Of a stretch of DNA of 64,000 bases, positions 45,268-55,200 are shown piece by piece (within the stretch, counting starts at the first letter, position 1; each line of letters starts with the position of its first letter). This stretch comes from Aedes albopictus (lineage: Eukaryota; Arthropoda; Insecta; Diptera; Culicidae), in contig NC_085137.1 of assembly GCF_035046485.1 (NCBI RefSeq), forward strand, positions 45,873,155 to 45,937,154, read 5' to 3'. The translations under genes were made by a program, and so were the position numbers. Below the pieces are notes generated by a model that worked only from the letters and a program-made list of their open reading frames with translations, was not told the DNA's origin and did not search any database.

Positions 45268-45432
45268 TCAAGGACAAAGTATTTGGAGTACATAGCTCCA
45301 ATTTTCTCGAGCACAAATCTTGAGAACCGTCAAACATTTAGTTAAATTTTCAGTCAGATCCGTTTCCGTGACGGTTCTTTAGATTTGTGCTCGAGAAAAT
45401 TTAAGCTGTGTACTCAAAATACCTTGTCTATA
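45268..45432. mobile_element. Palindromic MITE near the IDGF promoter
   Basis: TTTTCTCGAGCACAAATCTT (45302) pairs with TAGATTTGTGCTCGAGAAAA. The outer arms GTATTTGGAGTACATAGCT and AGCTGTGTACTCAAAATAC also pair. Loop about 45325-45360. It lies about 0.55 kb upstream of the IDGF TATA box. Confidence 0.7.
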
Positions 45433-45960
45433 GACATCTATATGCATTGATGAATGACCTCAATACCAGGTTGCGAGACACTCAAGAGCTACACTATCAA
45501 TATAGGCATATCATCCCCTTGTAGATTATACATCTCATAGAATATAGGCCAACTCTGAGTATGAAAGCATTCTTTGTTAGATCTATCTTTAACGGCAATG
45601 GATTTAAATAGCGATTATTTTCAAATCGCCGCCTTACGCTATGAATCATTAGCACCTATACATTTCACGATCAGTTTCCCCTGATAAAGTTCGTTCGTTA
45701 CTGTTACCTAACAGCACTTACTGGATTACTCATATCACCGATCCAAAACAAAACATTAAGTCCCGAAAAGCACTCATTCTCCCAAATATTCTTCATCTCT
45801 CGCATCTAGCAGAAGCAATCCACTCAAACCTAAAATTACGATTTCGCAGCAACCGTCGTCGGTCAACGTCGTCGTCGCCGTGTGGATCCATCCAGAATTC
45901 GAATCCCCCGAAGTAGACGTCGTCGTCTCGCCCGGCGGTGCGACGAGAGATCAGATCGCT
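45433..45960 (+). other. IDGF upstream region
   Basis: AT-rich until about 45840, then a GC- and CGTCGTCG-rich stretch (45840-45955) leads into the TATA box. The change in base composition is typical of a proximal promoter, but no named factor site can be assigned with confidence. Confidence 0.4.
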
Positions 45961-45963
45961 CCA

Positions 45964-46002
45964 TATAAAAACCGCTCGATCGCCGTTCGTCTCCGATCAG
46001 TT
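45964..46002 (+). promoter_or_regulatory. IDGF core promoter: TATA box and initiator
   Basis: TATAAAA at 45964-45970 is followed by the arthropod initiator TCAGTT at 45997-46002. The start base is likely A45999, about 35 bases from the first T of the TATA box, slightly more than usual. This gives a 5' UTR of about 150 bases before the ATG at 46152. Confidence 0.6.
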
Positions 46003-46151
46003 TGCCGCCGTATGGCTACCTTTTAGCAGCCTTTAGAATAGTGAGGAAGTGCGCGTTGTGAGAATATTTAGTAAAGGAGGAAACCACCGCCGGTCGTTTG
46101 ACTGTTTTTTTTTCTGTTCCGCGAGCGAGGTGCAATCACCGCGCGTGTGTC

Positions 46152-46281
46152 ATGATGGGGCTGATCAAATCAGCTGTCACTGCGGTGTGTCTGGTGGTGG
46201 CACTGCTGGCCCCGACCAGCCACAGCCAGTCCACGGCCAAGGTTCTGTGCTACTATGATGGAGCCAACTTCCTGATCGAAG
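46152..46281 (+). CDS. Idgf: IDGF exon 1 (signal peptide)
   Basis: Codes for residues 1-43 and the first base of Gly44, then donor GAAG|GTAAGT. The frame is open upstream to 46098, but the first Met in family-like context is at 46152; homologues begin directly with a hydrophobic signal sequence. Confidence 0.9.
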
Positions 46282-49200
46282 GTAAGTGAGTCCAGCGGCG
46301 GCGGTGGCGGAGTCGACAATCAACCGCAAACGGCTGCGGGGATGATGGCTGACGGCGGTCGGTGCTAAGTGGCGAGTGATAAAGGACTAGTGGATTGGGT
46401 GATGTCATCCCAGAACGCATGCCGGTGATTTATGTGGTTTTGCGCTTTTAGTTCGTTTACATGCATATCTAATTGTGAATATGGTTTTGTAATGGATGTG
46501 AAATGTTACGTCTTAAACCAAACAAATTACTTGCTATTGTAAATAAACCGTTATTTACTATTTTGCTCTGATGAATTCTGACCTCAACGATTTCCGTAAT
46601 GGCGGTTGGGTAGAGCAGTGGTGTTCATTAATTTAATCTGACGAAGCATTATTTTATTCTTGAACTTTTTTACTGTATGCTTCGGTTATGAAAGTTATAA
46701 ACAATATGTATTCTCTTAGATACTCTTCCGTCCGAAGTAGCAACACCCCAAGGTGCTTTGAACTACTCGAAGTAGCTTGATGTTGTCTGAATCCAAGCAA
46801 CATGAAGTTGGTTTATGAAGGTCAATAAACGTTAAAAACATATTCGCAAGTTATTGCTACCATATTAGAGCTTCGAGGATCGTAGCTAAATAATAATGCT
46901 TAAAACAATATTTCCTTTTTTTGTCGTGTACTCTCACTAAATAGTCTTACAAAGTTTGTCAAAAGTCAAAAGTTTTTCACATCTCATTATATGAGTCATA
47001 AATTTTCAAGACGTTATTGCATTTGGCTCAAAGTTGGTTATCGGATAATTATACCTTTTCCAAGAATCGTTCTAACTTCGTGTAGAATAGCCCGATCTTT
47101 TCCAAACCACCACTAGTTGATCAACTTGCAGTAAAAAGTTGATTTTTTTATGAACTATTAAAGAAAATACAGCTATTTGAACATTTTTTGAAAGTTACAA
47201 TTTTGCCTATTTCGATCATTTTGATGGAGAGAAAATAAACAATAATAATCCCTCTTTAAGCCGCTTGATGCGTCAATTAGTCCGGGAACTTATAAACTAT
47301 TGACTATCACATGTAGTAGGCGTTGAATCTTCAAATGACAATCCGAATGGAAGAGTTTAGAGTCATTCTAGTTCTGAACACTGAAGCGTCAAGACCTGCA
47401 CCTGAGGATGTTACGTTGGCTGACGAGGAACGGATTCTATTTGGAAAAATCTGAAGAGGTCTAAACCATGAACTTGAGAATTCGAGGAAAATAGAAGATA
47501 AGAAGCATGAACAGAAATATTTAAGTTGAGTATTAGAACATTAGAAAAAGAATGAAATGGGTTTCAATTTGTTTTGCATTTGCAACGACATTTAGTTCCT
47601 TCACCGAGTACGCGAAGCGGCAAGATTCGTTCGTAATTTCCCCTAATTTCTGCCCAGTAATGGTAAGCCGGAAGATTGTTCAAAACGGCTCGTTAGTCCA
47701 ATTTGTCCACGAATGTCTCTGAGGTAACCACGTTCGGTGACTTTAAGTGAATGTATTAATGCAAAAAAAACGTATGTAATCTGATATAAGGAACTTAAAT
47801 GAAGGGAATGATGCATTCCAGGCCATTTAAGGCGAAACTGGAAGCATTTTCTCATTTTTTTGGTTTTTGATTTTTTATTAAATAACGAAGCAATATTTTC
47901 AAAATCGGTTTTCGTGCACATGTAGAGTATGGATCAAGATATCTTCTGAATTTTTTTGAGGTGGAAAATGTTTTTCATTTTTTCAAAAACCATTTTTTTG
48001 TGAAATTTCGTACAAAAATGGTTTCTGAAAAAACGAAAAAAAATTTCCACTACATAAAAAATTCAGAAGATACCTTGATCCATCCTCTACATGTGCACGA
48101 AAACCGATTTTGAAAATAGTGCTTCGTTATTTAATGAAAAATCCAAAACCAAAAAGTGAGGAAATGCTTCCAGTTTCGCCTTAAGTACCCAAGTAGCACA
48201 CATTGTTACAACTAAATCACGGTAATTTCTATGCGACAAATGCAAAAGTCGATTCTAAATTACTGCAACATCGATTCCCACAGCTGTGCAACCGAAAAAG
48301 CGCAGGAGGTGGAGCCTTTGTGCAACATGTGGTTCGTTGCATAAGAGATTAGATGGTAACCAATGTGTAATGTAATTTGTTTACACTGCGATAGAAAAAT
48401 AAACTCAAAGTTACATTGTTGGTTTCGACATAACAATTATGAAAAATGATAATGATGGACCTACCATGCATGGCAATGGCGATTGAATACTGTGCCTCTC
48501 AAATAAAATGGAAATGTTTTTGGTCGGTATCCTAAATGAGCCTGGCAATTGTATTTTTCCGGTGAAATTGCCAGTTTTACTAACGGAAAACACGCGCGCT
48601 TGCGAAATTCATTAATTTCCGCATATGCACTTGCATGACTCACTGAAATTTTATACGGTTTTTGAACGGGAAGAAGGGTACTAGGCTTGCCAGGCCTTTT
48701 TTGTCAAATGTCGTAAGTTTTCTTTTCCAGTTTGTTTGGTTAAAACTCCAAAATCATAACTGAAAGCAATTTTATGTCAGTTTTTTTTGTAACTGAAACC
48801 AGTAATCGCCATTGTGATTACTGAGCTGAACCTACATTGCCGGTTATATGTCTGAAAATATCATTATCCACATAATACATTGTTTTATACAGGACTCTAC
48901 ACTACAGGATTTGAACCAATTATTTTTAAATGCATCTTTTATATAATAAGGTGAAAACATCGAATTTGTTGTTTAAGTTTTAGCATACAAACATATCTAA
49001 TTAGTTGATACTTTTGACATGCAGTGTTGAACTCAACCTGTTAGTAACTGGTAAGTTGCACATTTGTGACTAAGTAATCGAACGTTTTTGTGCGTCTTAT
49101 ATGTGTTTACAATGTAACAACAAAAAGTTACACTGTCGTCATTTGGAAACGACTTTCGGTAACATGATACATGGTAACCAAACATTGACTTCGCAGCAAC

Positions 49201-52200
49201 TGGTCTGGTCATTTGTTTTGGTGTTTGGTTTCAATGTAACAGGATGATGTCAAGAATGCAACTTTTGAAATTTGACAGTTCCAGAGCATGTTTCACGGAA
49301 GCCACTGTGTGACATTAATGTAGCTTATGGAAAATTAGGGTTGCATTGCAATGCCTGAGCAACCACAATGTGTACTGCAAAAATAGATTTGTTACTATTA
49401 GTCTGAAGTGAAACGGCTATGCAATCTTTAACATTTTTCTAAAATATTTCCTAAGTTACAAGTGCTACTTGGGTAGACGGGTGAAGGGAACACGATTCCA
49501 GGCCATCCATCTGTTAGCCCACAAGATGAGGCTTTTGAAGGAATCTGGATGAAGGGAACGAAGATTTCAGGCCATTTGACTGAAAAAAAAAATAAATAAG
49601 TAACTAAGGATTACTAAACAGTGAGTCCGGGGTTACTCCGAAGCGCAGAAAGATGTAAGCGTGGGGATGAACCATCCTCGGGCTAAAAACCTCCCTTATA
49701 AAGCTAATAATAATAATAATAATAATAAAGATGTAAGCTCGAAAGTTTTTGGGTCACGGATTAAGAAAGACCAGAAATTTGTTATATGTAGTAAGAAAAA
49801 CTGGAATGTTTCGAATTACTGGTTTTGTCAAGGTTCCATAAAACTTCTTGAGACTATATGATTGAATCTGTGTCTATACATATAAAGTTAGGCAACTTTC
49901 ACGTTGAATGTCAACCGGGAAATGATAGTAAAAATTGGATTACTAGATGTGAGTTTTCTGTTTGATAAAAAAGAACTTGAACAAAACGATATGAGTATGA
50001 AATATTCACAATGAGTTATAACAATAGTTAAAAATGTTCGAGAAATGATTGTTGAATTTTCATCAATGAGATCATGAACTACTGTGCAGTTTTTAACGTG
50101 GTTTGAAATCATATACCTTTATTACAAATTTCAATTGACTGTTGTGCATAAATATCTATTAATATTAAATTTAATTAAAGTTGACGAGGGATGTAGCAGG
50201 CGTTGAATCTTCAAATGACAATCCGAATGGAAGAGTTTGGAGTCATTCTAGTTCTGAACACTGAAGCGTCAAGACCTGCATCTGAGGATGTTACATCACA
50301 GAGTGATTCAATTCCTGATGGTAACCGACCTAGTGGGACAAACGATTTATTCGGCCAAATGATCTTCTCGGCCTAATGACCTGTTCGATCTTGTGAGCTA
50401 TGCAGTCTAATGACCTATTCGACCAAATGACCAATTCGACAAAATGACTTATTCGGCCTAGTGACTTAGTAAGGCGCTGTCCATAAACTACGTAGATTCA
50501 GTTTTGGCCATCTCGTGAACCACCTCTCCCCGAGCAGAGGAGAATATCAAATTGATAACTACGAAATCACATAACCTGTTTTTCTATCTTGTTTCGTTAT
50601 TAAATTACCCAGGCCTAGATCCAGGCATAACTTTTCTATAACAAATTTTGTTGGACAATCTCATTTTGTTATAATCAAGCTATTGATATATGTACATTCA
50701 TTAAATTACATTTCAATAATATGTTTTGTTGAAGTACATGTTTTGTTATTGTTGTTCTATTGATCAACTTATCAACAATATCATAACAGTAACAGGTTTT
50801 GAAATCAAAACAACAATTAGACAATTATGACCTGTCCCTTTGTTTTGTTTCATTTTTGTATTCAGAAGATTTCTGAACGACTCCTCTAAAGAATTCCTCA
50901 AATAATATTCGGAAAAAAACACTTGAAAGTTCTGGAGGAACTCTTCGATAAATCCCTAGAGAAGTCTTAGAAGAACTCCTAGCGAAATTTTCTTAGAAAT
51001 TCCAAAAGTAATTCTTCTGAGAAACTATTGGAATTCTTGGAAGAATTTTTTGGAATATTCTTGGAGAATCCTTCGAAAAAACTCCTGGTCAAATCCTCAA
51101 AGAAATTGTCAGAGAAATCTTAAGATGAACTTCGGGACAAATGATCACAGGAAATTCTGAAGAAATCCTGGAAGGGATTCTATGCAGAATTTTGGAGGAA
51201 TTTCTAGAGGAATGTTTGAAAATCTGTAAAAGATTCCGTAGAAGAACTCCCGAAAAAAATTTATGGAAGATTTTTTAGAACTATTTATGGAAAAATTTAT
51301 GACGAAATCTGTCGACGAATTTCTGGAATTATAGGACAAATTCCTGAAAAAAATCTCAGAGAAGTCTCTTGATAAACACAGAAGAAATTTCTGACTGAAT
51401 CCTTAGAGAAATCGATGGAGGAATTTCAGGAAAAATATTGCAGAAATTGATGGTGAAAGTTCTGAAAATCACCAGAGGAAGTTCAGGGGAAATTTTAGCA
51501 AATTTTTTGGAGGAATCTTTGTAGAATCCAGGAGGAACGAGCGGAATTCTCAAACTGTTATCGACGACCAAACTTTATCAAGAATAATTACGTGTTGATT
51601 TCAAAACCGTGCTCCGAAACAATTAAAGCAGAAAGTTCATAAATGACAGCTGCTAGGCGAAGCTCGTATTATTTGAAAATATATAAATTACTAAAGTTCA
51701 ATTATCTTGCGTAGTAGTGAACCAACTTGAAATCTCTCAGAATGAATTAAAATCCGAATTTGATATCAAATAACAAATTTCGCTCTCCGATTATCAATAA
51801 CATATTAATATCAAAATGTGATATTGAAATATTTTCCGAGTTCACTGTTATTAAGTTGTTATTGAAACTAACAAAACAAGTTATTAAAATGGTTTTCCAG
51901 GAACATTTTTTTTTGTTATGATATTTGTTATTTTGCCGCTTATGGACAGACAAGTTTATAACATAATAAGTTATGTTAATAACTCAAAAATAATCGATTC
52001 TATTATTCAGTTATTTTGCCCAAATAACATAGCTTCGTATGCTGTTGCTATTCGTTTCTGCTCGGGTCCGCTCTCCTATTAAGACTCTTTGGCTAAGAGT
52101 ATTTATTGAGAAGTTTATGAACAGGCTTCTTCTTCTTCTTCTTCTTTTTCCCATTGGAACTTGGCTTGCCTTTCTTCGAGCATAGTTGATTGATTGATTT

Positions 52201-55200
52201 ATCTTTATTATAGAGACTTTCAGTTATTTCGAGCATAGTGTTCTTCGAGCATTTCCACGGTTATTGATTGAAGGGCTTCTTTACCAGCCATTGTATGAAT
52301 TTGCACATTGTGGGGCAAGCACAATGATACACTATTATACCCAGGAAGTCGAGAAAATTTTCCCGAAAAGAACGGGAATCGAACCCGTCATCTCCGGATT
52401 GACGATCCACAGCCTTAACCACTAGGCTAAATGGAGACCCCCTAAACAGGTTCCTATCTATTTGAGTAGACGACTTCCCTCGCAACCTTCTAAAGATCAG
52501 ATGTTTTCAAAACCGTAGCTTATCAACATATGCTTTGCTCTGAATACAGTAAGTTTTAATTCAACTAACGTTACTTAAATGGAGGCATTTAAATGAAGTT
52601 TATCGAAATGTATTATTTTTAAATGGAGATTTCAATGTATGTCAGTATTGTGCAATTGTAAAAGGCACCGGAGGGAGCCCATACAAATATTTTAGGATTT
52701 TCAAACAAAAAAAAATGATACGGAGGAGGGATGGGGGTAAAAAAATGTCGATGTTAGCCAGTTTCATCGACGGCTGATCGACAACGGATTCGCCATACGG
52801 AAAATCCTCCAGAAATACCGGGAATACCAGGTCCCAACCAAGGTTGCGACCATTCATTTGCAAAGATTTGCATTCATTTGCTATTATCTCAGTTCAGAAG
52901 CATGCTATCGAAAAACAATGTATGGATGAATTTAACCTTGTAGTTTTATCTGAAAGTTTGTCGAATAACATTGGGGTCGCACACGCATACCAAAGTCGTG
53001 AGCGAGCTGTGAAGGCAACTTTCCACAGCGTGAATGTAATTTATGTACATTCATCGCGAAACAAACATTCGGAGCAGTTCGAGATGACGAACACTGGAGA
53101 GGTGAGGCAGTTCTTCAAGAAAGGCGTGCTAAGAATTATCCAGCGGGACTACCTGGAAGGATTACTCAGACGCTTCGACATGAGCGAGTGCAAGCCGAGG
53201 TCGACACCGATGGAGAATCGTCTGAAGCTTAGCAAAGCGAACGAGAAGGACAGGACCAATAAACCGTACCGTGAACTCGTATGCTGTCTTATGTACGCGT
53301 CACTCACCGGGCCTGTCGGCGGCCATCAACTTTTTCAGCCAGTTTCAAGCGTGCCCTAGCGACGAGCACTGGAACTTCTTGAAACAGATCCTGAGGTATG
53401 TAAAAGGGATGTTGGAGGTTGGGCTGGTTTATCGAAAGCAGGAGGATGCTTCTTTGTTGGAAGTGTTTTCCGATGCAGATTGGGCGAATAGCAATGTAGA
53501 TCGGCAATCGGTTAGCGGATGTGTATGCAAGATATATGGGTGCACCGTGAGCTAGATGACTCGGAAGCAACAAACCGTTGCGCTATCGTCTACCGAAGCC
53601 GAGCTAGCGGCGCTCTGCGTGGCCATCTGTCACGTTGTATGGATAAAACAATTGGTGAGCGATCTGGGGAGACCAATTGAGCAAGAAATACATGTGTTTG
53701 AGGACAACAAGTCCACTTTCCGTATAGCTGAGGACTCCAAGGATTACAATCGACCGAAGCACGTGAACACAAAGTTTCATTTTGTACGGGACCTGGTTCA
53801 GCGTGGAGTAATAACCATCCAGTTCGTACGGTCGTCGGATCAAGAAGAGGACATCATGACAAAAGGTCTGCCGGTGACCGCTGCCGTGTACTCTGCCGTG
53901 TGTTATGATTGGAACGTACACTCAGAAATAAAAGTATACACGGCATTACTATTATTTATGCATTTTGTATCCACATCTTTCTCATTCTCTTTCTCTTTTC
54001 ATGCTATCCGCCGTTTAGCCTGGGTTGAAGCGAAGTGATTTGTCAACTCAGACGAAGCAGCGGATAGCATGAAAACAGAAAAAGAGTGAGAGAGATGCGG
54101 ATACAAAATGCATAAATAATAGTAATTCCGCGTATACTTCTATTTCTGAGTGTAGAGAAGACTACCGTGGCTTAGCAGGGGTGTTGAGTGTAACCACCGT
54201 ACTCTAGTTTTCCCCTACTTTGTTCTGCTTCTATGAGCATACTTTGCCCCCATTATTCTCTACTCGTTTGAGCTACTAATTAAATGTGTCAACAACAATA
54301 TTAAATGTAAAAGTACACGTTTTCCAAATATAACTCTCGTTCGATTAAAGTTTTTCGCGGTTTTCTTGCACAGATCGAAAAAAGAGTGTAAAATTCTGCG
54401 ACATATGATGCACATATTTGGAGCGTGGGATATCACAGAAGTTTACATGACATATCATGTAAAAGTCATAAAATATCATGTAAACTTCCATTATATGTCA
54501 TGTAATTCAGCATGACATATAACACAAATTTACATGATATTTCATGTAAACCATCATAACACTAAGTTTACATGACTAAAATGAAGTTTACATGACGTAT
54601 GAATTCCATTATTTTTATCTGTGTGGAGTTATTTCCGCCTAGTCTATCCGAAACCACATCACTGAGGACCAGAGCTATGTTAGAAGCTCCAGTTGTCGAC
54701 TCACCATTCTGCAGCCAAAAAAACTTATCATGCGACACAATCAACCAGTTTTTTTTATCTGTATTAACGAGATTTTTAGCCCTAGGCTAGTTTATCTCGG
54801 GACAATCAACCAGTGTCATTTTTATAAAACTTTCTTGAAAATGTTAAAAAAATATGTTTACAGATGCATTTAAACAAAGCTATTGATATAAAAATGTGAC
54901 TGTGTTGTAATTTTAAAATGTTTATCTTTATTTCGATTTCAGTTTATTTGCATTTATTACGATTAAGATCAATGAGAGTCTAATAGTAATATACTCTCAT
55001 TGGATTAAGATCACATCACGCAATAGTTTGACAATGTAATGACTAACAAATCACGACCTGAAACCCCCTGCTAATCTTAGCACATAGATGAGAACATCTC
55101 TAGAATAAGCGGTGACAATTGCCTCTAATTGTGGTCCATATTTTCGTTCGCGCTTGTCACACAGTAGCGAGACTGACGATGATGCCTCAAGCCAAATGAC

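Larger units (their letters stand above)
53075..54373 (+). pseudogene. Decayed Ty1/copia retrotransposon, RT end, RNase H and 3' LTR
   Basis: 53075-53310 encodes the end of reverse transcriptase (RDYLEGLLRRFDMSECKPRS, TPMENRLKLS, YRELVCCLMYASL). After a frame change near 53310 the reading goes on with AAINFFSQFQ, HWNFLKQILRYVKGM and SDADWANSNVDRQSVSGCV. A TAG interrupts before MTRKQQTVALSSTEAELAAL, then IKQLVSDLG, the RNase H region and DIMTKGLPV. All upstream parts (gag, protease, integrase, main RT) are missing. The C-terminus is broken by the MITE at 53919-54152. A polypurine-like AGCAGGGG at 54174 precedes the LTR. Confidence 0.9.

Noticed and set aside
46049..46258. Frame overlapping IDGF exon 1
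   Set aside because: Out-of-frame shadow of the 5' UTR and signal-peptide exon.
52844..53074. Upstream part of the copia frame as retroelement protein
   Set aside because: Residues before about 53,075 do not resemble copia reverse transcriptase; open by chance.
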